Source: Magnolia sinica
Lineage: Eukaryota > Streptophyta > Magnoliopsida > Magnoliales > Magnoliaceae
Direction: 5' to 3'
DNA: 64,000 nt
Assembly (NCBI RefSeq): GCF_029962835.1
Contig: NC_080578.1
Location: 48,415,001-48,479,000, forward strand
Part shown: piece by piece, positions 10,347 to 24,102 of the stretch
Position numbering within the stretch: position 1 is the stretch's first letter
Layout of the letters: each line of letters begins with the position of its first letter
Notes under the pieces: generated by a model
Databases searched by the model: none
What the model was told of the DNA's origin: nothing
The model's input: the letters and a program-made list of their open reading frames with translations, nothing else
Position numbers and translations under genes: made by a program

Positions 10347-10617
10347 GGAAGACATTTGTTGATAATCTGCCAGACTATGATGGATGATACGTACACGCTT
10401 CCAGTTGTACAAGTGGCGCACACCTCACTCAAATACAGCCGATACAAACCTAAGGAGTCGCGCAGATGCATTACAAACCTAAAATAATATTAACTAAATG
10501 ATTATAGTTTTTGATCTATGAAATCTTGTTTGTTGAATGCAAAACAACCGATTGTTTTTCATGCAGGCCTTTCATTAGATATCCACAAATCCATTAGTAA
10601 CGGCTCCGTTTCTAACC
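10347..10617. other. No gene seen
   Basis: Low-complexity, AT-biased intergenic sequence between the MULE and an old TIR element. I see no exon or structured repeat. Confidence 0.5.
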
Positions 10618-10844
10618 AGGATGTCAACGAGCAAGTAAGGCTTGGGCCAACCTCTGTTTAAGCCCAACCAACATTGTCAACATAAGCCCATGTCTAACAT
10701 GAGCTTAAAATAGGTAAAATAGTCCAATTTAAGCCCATTCCAAAATATTTATACAAGGTGAGCCCCAAGAGCAACCCTAGTCTAGGCCAACCGTATTTAA
10801 AATTTTGATTTTGCTAGGCTTGAGCCCAGCCCATTGATAGCCCT
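10618..10844. mobile_element. Old relative of the 117-bp TIR element
   Basis: The left end AGGATGTCAACGAGC and the inverted right end AGGGCTATCAATGGGC match the ends of the element at 4120-4236, and both interiors carry AGCCCA-type blocks. At about 227 bp it is longer. I cannot see a clear target duplication, so it is probably older. Confidence 0.5.
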
Positions 10845-10879
10845 ATATGGATTCGATATAAATTGAAATTTAAATCATA

Positions 10880-11516
10880 GTTGTCATTTGTTGTGGAAAA
10901 AGTTAATTGATCTACCATATGGAAATGGCGATCGACCGTAGGAAGAGTACCACAGCGAGTTCTCTAAAACAACGAAGCATAAAGCTCAGAGAGCTAGGAA
11001 GACACTGTCGACGATCCTCTCGGCAAAGAGATCGACCTCGAGCCCATCTCCTTGAAGATATGGCTCAAGTGCAAAGAGCCTCTCCCAAAGCTGAGCAGAT
11101 CGACCACCATCAGGGTGAAGCGAGTATCTCGGAGAATATCTTGCCTCGAATCAAGGGATCAAATCCGATATAATTGAAGATTATGCCGACTAAGGCAAGC
11201 TCGGTGATAAATTCGGAGGAAGATCCATACCCAAGATAAGATCTCAGCATATCCTTATGAAATTCTATAAGATATATGATCTTAACATGATCCTATGAAC
11301 CCTATAAATACTCCTGTTGCTGATGAAGGGAGGTAAGTTGTAAGACTCGTAAATTCATGAGACCTTTGGTACACTTCTTCTTCAACAACGGCATGTTCCC
11401 GACAGACCAGATCGATGAGTTTTGATCGTGATCCCATTTTAGTACTACAATACCTCGAGACTTGTACCTTAGCGACGCGCAACACACTCCATTTCGACCC
11501 TTAGACTAGAAGTTAC
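10880..11516 (+). mobile_element. LTR-like remnant (+ orientation)
   Basis: A TATA box (CCTATAAATACTCC at about 11301) is followed by a leader-like stretch ending ...AGAAGTTACA, then TTTTGGCAC, which resembles the start of a primer-binding site. Upstream is a GATCGACC/CTCGAG-rich segment. This is the layout of the U3-R-U5 part of an LTR, but the left border and a partner LTR are not seen. The 88-codon frame inside is probably spurious. Confidence 0.4.
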
Positions 11517-11519
11517 AAT

Positions 11520-13357
11520 TTTGGCACAATCTGAGATGGGCCGCGCAATGCATGTGAGCCCCACTTGCACGAATCCTCATGTTGTCAAATCCATCAATCC
11601 ATCCATCAATCAAGCCATCCATCACTCATGTCACTCTCTCCCCATTAGTCAAATAAGTCCATGCCTTTCTCATGCAACCCATACCCTAGCTATGCTAGTC
11701 ATCATTTTTTCTTCTTTTTCCCCCCATTTTACCCCTCCATCTTCCCCTTATTCCCTCCCTATTATAAAATCTCTATCACAAAAACTCCCTAACTCCCTTT
11801 CATTTCTACAATTTTCTAACAAGAGTAGAGAGGGATTAAGAGAGAGAAAAAAATATTAGAAAGATTAGGGAGAGATTAAGAGATAAAGAGAGAAAAGAAA
11901 GAAAGAGTAGATAGAGATAAAGAGAAAAGGGAGTGTTTAGGAGAGATTAGAAAGAGAGATTGAGAGAGGGTTATGAGGGATCAAGAGAGTAAGTGAAAGA
12001 GAAAAGTGAGATTAAAGAAGATTAGGGGTAAAGAGGAGTTTGGTGGGCCATTCGATCACCGATTCGAGATGATCCAACCGTCCATCCTTGTAAGTGAGTG
12101 CATTGGAGGGTCAAAACCCGCCCATTCTTTGTGATTTTTCTATTTTGGTGGGCCCACAAGGGTGGGACCTACCTTAATTATATATTAAGTATGTGGTGGA
12201 CCCCATAGTGGCAGGGGGTCACCCTGATGGCTGGATTCCTTTCCTTTTTTTCTTTATCATGGTGTTGTGGGACCCATAAGTGGGCCATGCATTGGAGAGC
12301 GTGTTCCGCACGCTATTATAGAATTGATTACTTTGTGTGGTCCACCGTTATGTTTATTTTCTATTTAACTAATTGATTGTGTAAGCACACTTGGATTATG
12401 AAAATACACCAAAAATTGATGTGATCCAAAGTCTCTTGTTCCCACCATGAGTTGGCCATTCAAATGGATGGAGTGGATTTCCTAGGTGGACCCTACCTCA
12501 CCCTTAAAGTAAAAGATAGGGAGAGGGGCAGTGGCACTGTCGCTGGACGCAACAATGTCCAAAGACAGTGCTCGCATCGTCTACCTCCCAAGGCCACCGT
12601 GTGGGCTTCCCTTGTGGACCACATCATGATGTATATATGTCATCCACACCATCCATCCGATTTCCCTCATCATTTTAGGTGTTGATCTAAAAAATGAAGC
12701 TAATCTGAATTCCAGGTGGCCCATACCACAAATACTAAGCGGTTGGGTTACCCATCGTCATTATTTGGTTTGCATGGGAGGTTCGGAGTGAGTTTTCACT
12801 CGTGGGACCCAGATTGATGTATTTCTTAGATCCACACCATCCATCCATCTCCTGGCTCATTTTAGCTGTGGAACTCGAAAATCTAGCTAATCCAACCATC
12901 AGGTAGACCACACCATAATCAACGGTGGGACTAGAGCACCCCTCATGTTAGCAATGCTGATGTGGGGTGGGGACGTCCTAGTCGTGGTCGCCACCTTGAT
13001 ATATATGTTTAATCTACACCGTCCACCGACTTCTCTATATCAATTTAGTCCATGGGCCGAAAGATGAGACAGATTCAAGTCTCAAGTGGGTCACAATGTG
13101 GGAAACAAATAGTTACTGTTGAAATCTTCCAAGGCCCATTGTGGAGTCCCTGTTTGTCCAAATCAACCCAAATCAGAACCCATTAGACCCACTCGAGATG
13201 GACTATGCGGTGAATGGAGTAGAACATCCACGCGGGGCTCACACTGATAGTGTATAAAAAAAGAAATAAATAAATTTAAAATAAAATGACAACACCCACT
13301 GGGCGGGCGAACGCCCATGCTGGGCGTGGAAGTGGGGCCCACACGTGGGACCCTACA
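11520..13357 (+). mobile_element. Old LTR remnant related to the nested solo LTRs, opposite orientation
   Basis: The landmarks of the solo LTRs downstream appear here in reverse order and complement. They are the CCATCCATCACTCATGTCAC-type CT-rich leader (11590-11720), a TATA-like TATTATAAAATC (11760), an A/G-rich stretch (11820-12040), and the block around GACCCCATAGTGGCAGGGGG (12190-12225) that is inverted at 18540. Degenerate GGGACCC...CCACACCATCCATCC modules follow. The piece continues for some distance at 26557 on the far side of solo LTR-I. No coding sequence. Confidence 0.5.
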
Positions 13358-14679
13358 TGTCACGCCCCAAACTCGAAAATCGGGCTCACAAAATTCTCGA
13401 TCGGCCAATCCAGTGCAGACAGCCTCCTTAGTACCCCGTTCTCGGCTCTCGGGGCCCATACACCAGATTCTGATCCTAGGATCCTACATGGAGGATTTTT
13501 TTTTCAACGTACATTTATCTCATAAGAAGCATAACCACAAGTTTACCCAATCACAAAGGCAACATCATCATCACATATCCACTAATATAAACAGTTGAAT
13601 ACAATGCTGAAAGGAAAATATATATATCGAAAATCAAAGCTCCAGAAGACAGCTGCACGCTCCAAGCTCAACGCTACTGCGACCTAACGCCACTTGCACG
13701 TATCTATCATGCATAAGCTTATAGAAAGCTTAGAGGGCGGTGAAAGTATGTACTCGATGTAAGTGCTAAGTATGCAATATCAGAGCAATGTGGAAACATG
13801 CTGGTAAGTCCATAAATACCATCAGCTTTATCTAGGCTATGAGATGCAAAAATATAATAAGCCAATATCATATACTGAGGAAGCAATGTAGATCAGTTAT
13901 GCGAGACGGAGACATAGTAAACCAAATATTAGATACCGAGGATGCAATATAATATGCAAATCCTGACGAATCCACGAATATCGTTAACCTCATCTAGGCC
14001 ATATAAATATAGAAACATAGCAACCAAAAATGTTATATGCTGCGGATGTAATGCAATATGCGGTGCGAATGAAATAACCAAGCTGGAGTGTGAAGTCGAG
14101 ATAATAGTATATAGTATCGCAAACTATGGGGTCCATCACAAGGGACTTCTATCCAAACTAGTCTCATACCTAAATTTGGATAGCTAGACTCAATGTGGTA
14201 GACTCCTGATCTCAGGTTGGTCGCGCACCCCAACCGAAATCTTGACCATTGCAAAGGTACACATAACAATTAGTTGCGCACCACAGCCCAAGTGGATAGT
14301 GAATGAATAAATGAATGAGTAAAATGCTGAGTATGCAATTCCAGCTTAATAAGTCTACACATTAGTACCATACTTCTCTAGAATCATCATTGGGGTCTAG
14401 TACACTCTACGTTACCTGCCGCCTCATCAAGCGCACAACTGGGTAAATGAAAGAGACTTCACCATCCGCCTGTCAATATCAGCCCGACTCGTCGATAGCG
14501 GACCCGTTCCTCAAGCTGGTTAGACTCAGCCTAACATTTCCTACTCCCTTAGGCAGGTAAGGCCACACCTCCTCCCAACTGACCACGATACAATGGGAAG
14601 CGCGGCTCTTGGTGGGTATAAGGCGGCCCATGGCCCGTAATAATGAATGAGTGGCGTGCACACAATCACATACACATGG

Positions 14680-14870
14680 TGGGTCTCACACATCACAATT
14701 GGGCCTCGCACATACAAGGGGCTTCACACATTCACAATGGGCCTCATATAATCACAATGAGCCTCATATAATCGCAATGGGCCTCATATAATCACACAAT
14801 GGGCTCCATACAATCACGATGGGCCTCACATAGTCACAATAGGCCTCATACAACACAATATTTTGTTAAC
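14680..14870. repeat. GGGCCTCATATAATCACAAT minisatellite in LTR-I
   Basis: About eight short units of roughly 20-24 bp with core ATGGGCCTCATATAATCACA. This is a smaller array of the same kind as at 19440-20215 and 23515-24010. Confidence 0.7.
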
Positions 14871-16839
14871 ACATACTCAATGCGTATATCAATCATAGTC
14901 GTAATCAATAATCGGCCTATATATATAGCGGGGTTCATAGAAGGACAACAGATCTAATCCATAACATGAGGATCGGTCCTCAACAATGGATATACCAAAC
15001 CTAATACCACCGATCTTTCTACCTATGGTGACGATGTACTCTTCTCATATCAAGGATGGGCCTAGATGACCTACTTATATTAAGAATGGGCCTAAGAACA
15101 AGGAGCGGGCTTCCTTGCCCGTTCCATCACGTAGCAATTTGGGCTTCCTAAGGGCTCAATAAGCACAAGGTGGGCCACATTCCCTATGGAAGGCTCAGTA
15201 TGAACAAAAGATGGGCTCCAACGCTTAGGTGGTCTTACAGGGTATGGTGAAAAGCATCATTATTGAATGGAGGCCCAACGGATTGAGATAGCCTAATCAA
15301 GGGAAAGATGCGTAATATAATTATTAATGGAGGGCCCAACGGTTTGGGTTAGCCTATTAAGGGGAGATGAGAATGGCCCTAGCAACGGGACCTAGTGTCA
15401 TGCCCCAAACTCGGAAACCGGGCTCACAAAATTTTCGATCGCCGAATCTAGCGTCGACAGCCTCCATAGTACCCCATTCCCAGCTCCCGACACCTATACA
15501 CCAGGTTCTGATCCTGGGATGCTACAAGGAGAATTTTAAATCATCAGTTCAATTGTAATGAGCATAACTAAAAGCATAACCCACGAACAATAAACACAAG
15601 AACACCATCACAAAATTCACTATGATAAAAAACTTTAAGTACAATGCATCTGAAGGGAAATACGAGATAACAAAACTCCAGAGGGCTCGACCGCACACTC
15701 CTGTTACTGCTATGCTATGGCTGTGACCTAGCGTCACCTGCACACATCAATCATGCATAAGCTTATAGAAAGCTTAGAGGGTGGTGTAAGTGTGTGCGTA
15801 ATGTGAGCGTGCTCAGGATGCAAGGTTAGAGAAATGCGGGATCATGCTGATGAACACATGTATGCAATCAGCCATACTAAGGCCATGCGATGTAAAACGT
15901 GAATGCGATCGGCCACATCAAGGCCATGCGATGCAGAATGCAAGTCAAGTATGTCAATCCTCATCCACATATCAATGCAGCTCCTCACAAGAGCATCAAA
16001 TCAATGCAGTTCTCAGTATAGATAATCACCGGGGTCAAGTACACTCTATGCCAGCTTGCCGCCCCTATCCGGACGCACAACTGGGAGGGTGGAAGAGACC
16101 TCACTATCTGCCTGCCAATATCGGGCCCGGCTCGTCGATAGCAGACCAATTCCTCAAGCTGGTCAAACTCAACCTAGAAATTGCCCTCTCACTCAGGCGG
16201 GTAAGGTCACACCCCTTTCCAACCGACCACGACATAGTGGGAGACGCGGCCTACTGGTATACGGCCCTCGCGCGCTCGTGTATCCACTCGGTCTCGACGT
16301 TGGAGTCATCCTTTGGTACCATCGGGTTTAGGAATTTTCACCCAGGGACATCTATGGCGTCCGTATGCTAGAACCAAATATTTTCGATATCGAATCCTGT
16401 CATCCATGATGTGTCTGTGGAGGCTATGACCCTGATGTCGCTAGGGCATATAGTAACTACAATCACACAAATGCAAGTGCATGAGTCACACTATCAGTCA
16501 TGCAACAGTCCTGCGTGTACCATGCACTTATATGGGGCAACTCCGCCTATCAGGGAGCCCATAAACAGTCCGCCCAAAGGCATATGCTATGATCGGTCAC
16601 TCCTCACATCAGGCATACATATGATGCGAATGATCATGAATCATGGATCTATACTAAACATGTATAAAGAGATGGGCTCTGTGTATAACGGAGATGGGCC
16701 TAGACGGCCTACTTTCCACAAATATGGGCCTATCAGTGGGCCTTAGGGAGAGTTATAATGCGGACATTTAACCAACATTATCCATTCAATGTGGACGTCA
16801 AACCATCATCGCTCCCAAGGTATAGCCCACTATAAAATC

Positions 16840-17020
16840 AACACATATACCGTGGTGGAATTATACTATAATGGGCCTTATGTACGTCCTATTGGGCCTT
16901 GACCCATGGGCCTCCAGTACAGCAAATGGGCCTTATACATGGGTCTCGTATGTACATATCAAGGTGGGCCTCAACAAGGACCACCAATACATCAAGATGG
17001 GCCTCAACAATGGGCCTTAA
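16840..17020. repeat. Short GGGCCT minisatellite in LTR-II
   Basis: A few degenerate units containing ATGGGCCTTA/ATGGGCCTCA with TACATCA-like spacers. It lies at the position corresponding to the long array of LTR-I and LTR-III, so the array has a different length in each LTR. Confidence 0.6.
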
Positions 17021-18335
17021 ATTATCTCCAAAATGGTTGGACAATTGGATGAAATACATGCATCATGATGGAGCCCACTCTAATGGAGGGTATGGTTTAC
17101 AATACATACATAAGTGGGTCCCATGTGGGGCCTACCATAATTTTTATTTCCCATCCATCCCATTGATAAGGTCACTCAGACCTGGGGCCCATAGTAAAGT
17201 TTATTTTCCAAGCAACCTAGGGCCCAACATAATGTTTATTTTCCAACCAACTATTCATAAGGTCACGTGGACCAGGGTAGGGCCCACTGTGATGTTTGTT
17301 TTCCATCCAGACCGTGCACGGGTCACGTGGACCATGGGAAGCTGGGGCCCACCGTAACGTTTACTTGCCATGCAACCCGTTAACAGGGTCACACGGTTAG
17401 GGAGGGGGAGTCCCACTGTAATGTTTATTTTTCACCCAACCTGTTGATTGGATCATGTGGATAGGGAGCCCACTGGAATGTGGTCCCCAAATCCAGTCCA
17501 CCCATTATATGTGTCCCACTTGGCTGAGGGTTCAGACCAATTTTTAGCGGCATCCAAATTTCAGGTAGGCCCCACCAAGTGATTTTATGTGTTTAGGCAT
17601 GTCTTCACATGATTTTAAATGGTGTGGCCCACCGGAGTTCTGTATAAAGTTGATTTTTGGGGTGGTCACCTAGACCGAGGGGACCCATCAAATACATGGT
17701 GTTGATGTTCGAAACGCATCACGATGGGGTCCCAGAGCAAGAGCCGTGAGGCCCAGTCGGTCGTCCGTCAGCAGCCAGCGCAGGTGCTGCCTGCGCCTTC
17801 TGTCAGCGGCAGCAGTTGCTGTTGCTGCTTATTATTATTATTTTTTTAAATCTGTTTTTCCACAGATTTTCTTAGGTGGGGCCCATATCAACAAAATCCA
17901 CTCCGTCCACTTACTCCTACGGCTCAAGACAAGCCCAACGGGTCTAATATCCGAGGTATTTTCGTGTATAGGGTCATCAAGTGAATTTTTTAACGGTAAG
18001 AATCACCATTTTCCATGCTACGGCCCACCAGATGCTCGGATTAATTTCATACCTCGGCTCAACGCCTAAAATAATTCCGAGAATGGAATGGATGGCTTGG
18101 ATTAAATATATACATCAAGGTGGGGCCTGCATGAGTGGCCCACCTCTTCTTTCTCTTTTCTTCTTTTTCTTTTGCAAGTACACACCCATGTCAGTATACA
18201 CACTCCATGTTAACCTCATCCGTCCAGTGTCCAGTGACGCTGGACGGTATGGATAAACACATGCATTGTGGTGGGTCCCATATGGACGTGGCCCACCAAC
18301 TATATATATGTGTACTTATATATTAGTATAATATA

Positions 18336-18336
<1 letters not shown>

Positions 18337-18376
<40 letters not shown>
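18337..18376. repeat. (TA)n microsatellite
   Basis: An uninterrupted TA run of about 38 bp inside solo LTR-II. Confidence 0.95.
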
Positions 18377-18377
<1 letters not shown>

Positions 18378-18480
18378 CCACCGGATGGTGGATTTTTGCC
18401 TAAAATGTGGTGGGCCTCACCATTGATGAATGGAGTGGATTTAACATGATTTGGTAGGGCCCACTTCATTATAGGGAGGG

Positions 18481-18483
<3 letters not shown>

Positions 18484-18522
<39 letters not shown>
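18484..18522. repeat. (GA)n microsatellite
   Basis: An uninterrupted GA run of about 37 bp inside solo LTR-II, at a site where LTR-III has a shorter GA-rich stretch (25150-25190). Confidence 0.95.
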
Positions 18523-18524
<2 letters not shown>

Positions 18525-19439
18525 CGGTGATAGAGAGGAGGGACCCCGCCACTATGGGCCCTCCATTGATACAACACATACATTAAGTGGGTCCCACAAC
18601 AAGTGGCCCTTAAAATTGCAAGCAACGGTAGATCACCCACCTTATCTTCTTTCTTCTTGGTCCCTTAGACTCCAATGCTCCTTAGCTTGCCTTTTGATGG
18701 AGGTTGATGGACTTTTGATGGTGTGGATGAAAGATGAGAGGGTGTAGATGGAAGATGAGAAGGTGGACCACACTTGTGGTTTGGGAGAGAGGGGTTGGAC
18801 GTATGAAATTTTTGTTGCTTGGGAGATTTTGAGAAATGAGAGAGAGGGTGAGATGATGGGAGTGATATGGATGGGTGAGGTGGTAGTTGTAATTAATGAG
18901 GTATGGGTTGGTTTGAAAAATGGGTAAAAGAGGGATGGTGAGGGAGAGAGAGGTTTGACTTATGGGAAACGGAGGAGTGGGGTGGTTGTACTTGGATAAG
19001 GGATGCATTATGGTTGATTGATGAGACTTATTGTAGATATTCCCTCGAGATCGCAACGCGTGGCGTTTCTTCAAAATAAACACAGATCGACATCTTCTAG
19101 CCTGGGTATCGGGTCGATGCGCGAGTCGCGGCGTTGGAACCGCGGCGACAGCGTGGTCGCCAAGATATAGGTTTTGGTTCGAGCCAACTTTGGCAAGCAG
19201 GACTCGGCTTAGGATCGCGCAATCATCAGATACGGTGCAAAGGTTGCCGAAATTTGACCAGAAGGATCGCGAAAGTTAATGGAACGGTACGGACTATGAC
19301 ACGGGTCTTACACCTGGAGAGAGTTACAATGTGGACATCTAACCATCATTGCTCATACAACGTGGACATTAAACCATCATTGCTCCCAAAGCATAGCCCA
19401 TTTAATATCAACTAGGAACATGGATGGGCATCATAAACA

Positions 19440-20215
19440 TCATTACATACATCCTGGTGGAATCACACATCACAATGGGCCTCATATACATCACCTTGGG
19501 CCTCACACAAGGGCTTTATATACATCACATTAGGCCTCACTCATGGGCCTCATATAGATCACATTGGGCCTCATACCTAGGCCTTAAATACATCACAATG
19601 GGCTGTATCACATGTGCCTGATACACACTACAATGGGCCGCATCACATGGGCCTAATGGGACCATCACAATGGGCCACATACAAACGCAATGGGTCTCAT
19701 ACAATCATAATGGGCCTTATTACGTAGGCCTCACATACATCACATTGGGCCTCATCATATGGGCCTCACATATCTCAATGGCCACATACAATCTCAATAG
19801 GCCTCAAATACATCACAATGAGCCTCATCACTAGGGCTGCGTGTATATCTCATCGGACCTTAAACACGGGCCTCATATACAATAGGTGGGCCTCACACAC
19901 AACAGCGGGCCTCACACATACATAGTGGGCCTCCTATACAACAGTGGGCCTCTCACACGACCTAATATACATCTCAATGGCTGCTCACACGGGCCTAATA
20001 TACATCACAATGGGCCCCATCGCCTGGCCCTCAAATGCATCACAGTGGGCCTAATCACTTGGGCCCAATAAACATCACATTGGGACTCATTCATGGCCAT
20101 ATAAACATCACATTGGACCTCACCACATGGCCATATAAATATATCACTTTGGGCCTCATCATTGGATCACAAATACATATATTAGGCCACACACAAGGGC
20201 CCATGGGTTAGGCAC
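19440..20215. repeat. Expanded GGGCCTCATATACATCACAAT minisatellite in LTR-I
   Basis: Roughly 30 degenerate units of 22-28 bp built on GGGCCTCATATACATCAC. Open frames here (for example 19424-19621 and 19886-20071) are repeat-derived. It is the longest of the arrays in this LTR family. Confidence 0.8.
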
Positions 20216-20224
20216 AAGGGATGG

Positions 20225-21310
20225 GTAGTGAGCTTGCAATACATACATCAAGGTGGGCCTAATGGGGTAGCCCATAACCCAGGAAAAATGGATGGGTAGC
20301 CTGAATCATACATCACGGCGGGCCGCACAAATGGACGGCATACATACATCATGGTGGGCCGCACAAACGGATGGCATATATATACAATACATACATCACG
20401 GTGTCCCTCACAGGGATGAAACACATACATTCAAGGTGGGGGTCCTACCTGTCCAGCAAAACGGACAGTGTGGATGGAGTGGATATAAAATAAATACATC
20501 AAGGTGGGTCCCGCCCGTCCAGAACAAATGAATAGCTGGGATAAAACCCATATCACACGTGTATCACACCGTCCAGATGGACAATGTGAATATAGAATAT
20601 ATAAATCAAGGAGGGTCCCACCCACACGTGTGGGGTGGGCCACGTCTTGGACGTATGGTGAGAATAAAATATATAAATCTGGTGGGTCCCACCGTCCCAT
20701 GCACTGGACGGTGTAGATACAACCCATCCATCAAGGTGGTCCCATCGTCCCATCTGCTGGACGGTGGTGATAAAACACTTACATCAGGACCCCATAGATG
20801 GACGGTCTGGATGAAACCCATACATTCAACGGGGTGGGTTCCACATCCCTGTACAGGACAACGTGGATAGAACACCAACATCATGGTGGGGTCCCACAAC
20901 TGGATGTCAATCTAGCACGTCCATTTGATGGACGGTTAAGATAAAATATATAAATCATGGTGGTCTCAGGGCTGCTGGACGTCAATCCAGCATGTCCATT
21001 TGATGGACAGTTAGGATATAACACACACCTCACGATTAGACCGACATAACCTGTTGAGATTAATACAACAACTATATAGCTAGGTGAATCTAGCAAATGG
21101 ACAGCTTGGATTAATAGATACATTAAGGTGGAGTCTCACGTGTGGACAACACACATGTGCACCCTTGGTCCCACCATCCCTGATAGATGGTGTGGATATA
21201 AAAATACATACATCTGATGGGTCTCACAACAACTGCTGGACCTTCCACCAGTGTCCCATTGATTTGGATGGCTGGATGAAATGCATGCATCTGGTGGGTC
21301 CACACGTGTG
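20225..21310. repeat. Degenerate tandem array of the GGGTCCCACC/GTCCA module in LTR-I
   Basis: Units of about 60-90 bp read GGACGGTGTGGATGAAA, then ACATACATCAAGGTGGG, then TCCCACC and GTCCA. More than ten units occur here, and similar ones at 24290-25120 in LTR-III. The many overlapping open frames on both strands come from this repetition and are not genes. Confidence 0.7.
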
Positions 21311-23514
21311 GCCCACCAGCTATGTCAAGCTAACATTTGTGCTTTCTCTTCGGTCTGGGCCAGTCCAAACGGACAGCCAGTGGTGGGCCCCAGATATGGT
21401 GGCGACGTGAGCCCCACTTGGACAGTAGCGTGGTCCACTAAATGCACAGTGTGCATAAAATACTTGCATCATGGCCGGCCGTAAACTGGGAAGAGAGACA
21501 GAGAGAATAGCGTGATGGAGGGACCCCGCCAGTATGGGCCCCTCTAGGATTTACAACACATACATCAAAATGGGTCCCATCACAAGTGGGCCTTACATCA
21601 AAATCAAGATCTAACGCTATGAACACTCACCAATTTTGTCACGCTCCAAACTCAAAAAATGAGCTCACAAAATTTTCGATCGCCGAATCCGGTGCCGATA
21701 GCCTCCGTAGTACCCCATTCTCAGCTCCCAGCGCTTATATGCCAGATTTCGATCCTGGGATTCTACAATGAGGATTTTTCAATATACATTTTACTCGTAA
21801 TAAGCATAACCACAAGTTTACCCAAATCACAAAGGCAACATCATCATCACATATCCACTAATATAAATAGTTGAATACAATGCTGAAAGGGAAAATACAT
21901 ATATCGAAAATCAAAGCTCCAGAAGACAGCTGCACGCTCTAAGCTCAATACCGCTGCGACCTAATGCCACCTGCATGCATCTATCATGCATAAGCTTATA
22001 GAAAGCTTAGAGGGTGGTGTAAGTGTGTGAGCAGTATATGCATGCTTAGAATATAATATTAGAGTAAATGAAAATACGGGTAAGTCTACGAACCCTACAA
22101 TATAAGAGTAAGCAGAAATACTAACAAGTCCATAAAAATATCATCAACCTCATCCATGATATGTGATGAAAAGATATAACAAGCAAACGTCATATGCTGA
22201 GAAAGTAATGTAAATCGGCCATATAATGCGGAAACATAATGAACCAAATATCAAATTCGAGGATGCAATATAATATGCAATTCGAAAGGGCTACGAATAC
22301 CATTAACCTTATCTAGGTCATATAAATGGAGAAATATAGCAACCCAAAATGCCATATGCCAAGGATGTAATGCAATATGCAATATGTGGTGCGAATGAAA
22401 TGACCAAACTGCCGTGTGAAGTCGGGAGGATAGTATGTGGTATCGCAGGCTATGGGTTCTATCACAAAGGACTTCTATCCAAACCAGTCTCATACCTAAA
22501 TTTGGATAGATAGACTCAATGTGGTAAGCTTCTGATCTTAGGTTAGTCGCGCGCCCCAACCGAAATCCTGGTCATTACGAAAGTACACAATAATTAGTTG
22601 CACACCACCAGCTCGAGTGAATAGTGAATGAATGAATGAATATAATGTTGAGTATGCAACTCCTGCTCCACAAATCAGTACTCTACATCTCTAGGATCAT
22701 CACTGGGGTCTAATACACTCTACACCACCTGCCGCCCCATCAAACGCACAACTGGGTAAGTGGAAGAGACCTCACTATCCGCCTGCCAATATCAGGCCTG
22801 GCTCGTCGATAGCGGACCCATTCCTCAAGTTGGTCAGACTCAGCCTAGCGTTGCCTACTCCCTCAGGTAGGTAAGGCCACACCCCCTTTTAACCGACCAT
22901 GACACAATAGGAGACACGACATACTAGTATACGGCTCTCATGCGCTCATATATATCCACTCGGTCTAGACGTTTGGACATCCTCTGGTACCAAGAGGGTT
23001 TAGGGATTTTCACCCAGGGCCATTTATGGAGCCCGTTGCTAGAACAGATTTTCAGTGTCCCATCTAGCCATCCACGATATGCCTGTGGAGGCTACGACCC
23101 TAATGTCGCTAGGGCGTATAGTAATCACAATACACAATACAAGATATATGAGTCATATAATCCAGTCATGCATCAATCCTATGCATACCGTGTGCTCATG
23201 TGAGACAATCTCCGCCTATCAGGGAGTCTCATAACAACTTGCCCAATGACATATACAATGGTCAACCATTTCATAACAAATATGTAAATGATGCGTATGG
23301 GCATGTATCATGATACTATGCTGTCACATACTCATAATCGGTATCGACAACCGCCACCCATAATCGACATCGATAATTGGCCTCGATAATCGGCCTAACA
23401 AAGGGCTTAAGGGAAGGTCACGATGTGGACATTTAACCATCATCGCCCATTAATGTGGACATTTAACCATCATTGCTCCCAAGGAGTGGCCCACATAGAG
23501 CCAAACGTATCGTG

Positions 23515-24010
23515 GGCCCATGGCCTCGCACAAGGGCCTAATATACATCAATGGGCCTTACTCAAGGGCCACATGTACATCATATCGAGCCTCATATACA
23601 TCAAGTGGGCTGCATCAATGGGCCGCACTAATGGGCCTCATATACACAACAAGCGGGCCCTACACATGGGCCTCAAATATATAACATGTAGGCCCTACAC
23701 ATGGGTCTCATATGCATTGAATGGGCTACGTATCTGGGCCTCGAATACATCAAAGGGGCCACGCATTATGGGCCTAATACATATCACAATGGGCCTTGCC
23801 CATAGGCCACAAATACTTCATAATGGGCCTTGTCCATAGGCCTTGAATACATCACAATGGGCCTTGCCCATGGGCCTCAGATTCAAGCAGGTGGGCCCCA
23901 TCACATGGGCCTTGAATACAAGGCAGGTGGGCCCCATCATATGGGCCTTAAATATACATCATGATGGGCCTCATGGATGGGCCGCACCAATGGGCCTCAA
24001 GTGGGCTTGG
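23515..24010. repeat. GGGCCTCATATACATCA minisatellite in LTR-III
   Basis: About 18-20 degenerate units built on ATGGGCCTnnnATACATCA, equivalent in position to the array at 19440-20215. The 138-codon frame at 23423-23839 is a by-product. Confidence 0.75.
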
Positions 24011-24102
24011 ACCACACCAAAAATCATTTCAATAGTTGTAAGTGTAACATATGTATCACTGTACACTATCATTCCATGGGGCAATGGCCCACTAATAATG
24101 AT

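Larger units (their letters stand above)
15396..19312 (-). mobile_element. Solo LTR-II, inserted in LTR-I
   Basis: A 3.9-kb LTR with the same ends as LTR-I: in - orientation it starts TGTAAGACCCGTGTCATAG at 19312 and ends GGGGCATGACA at 15396. The flanks CCTAG (15391-15395) and CCTGG (19313-19317) fit a 5-bp duplication. LTR-I sequence resumes directly after it (GAGAGAGTTACAATGTGGAC). It contains a (TA)n run, a (GA)n run and a CT-rich leader region. Frames such as 15844-16371 are incidental and do not recur in the sister LTRs. Confidence 0.85.

Noticed and set aside
15844..16371. 175-codon open frame in solo LTR-II
   Set aside because: It lies inside LTR sequence. The equivalent regions of LTR-I and LTR-III are closed in that frame, and no domain is visible.
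20225..21310. Many overlapping frames of 60-108 codons on both strands
   Set aside because: They come from tandem GTCCA/GGGTCCCACC units whose period keeps frames open. No conserved protein features.
23423..23839. 138-codon open frame
   Set aside because: It is made of the GGGCCT minisatellite; the protein is a repeat of MGLxYIxxGP-like units.
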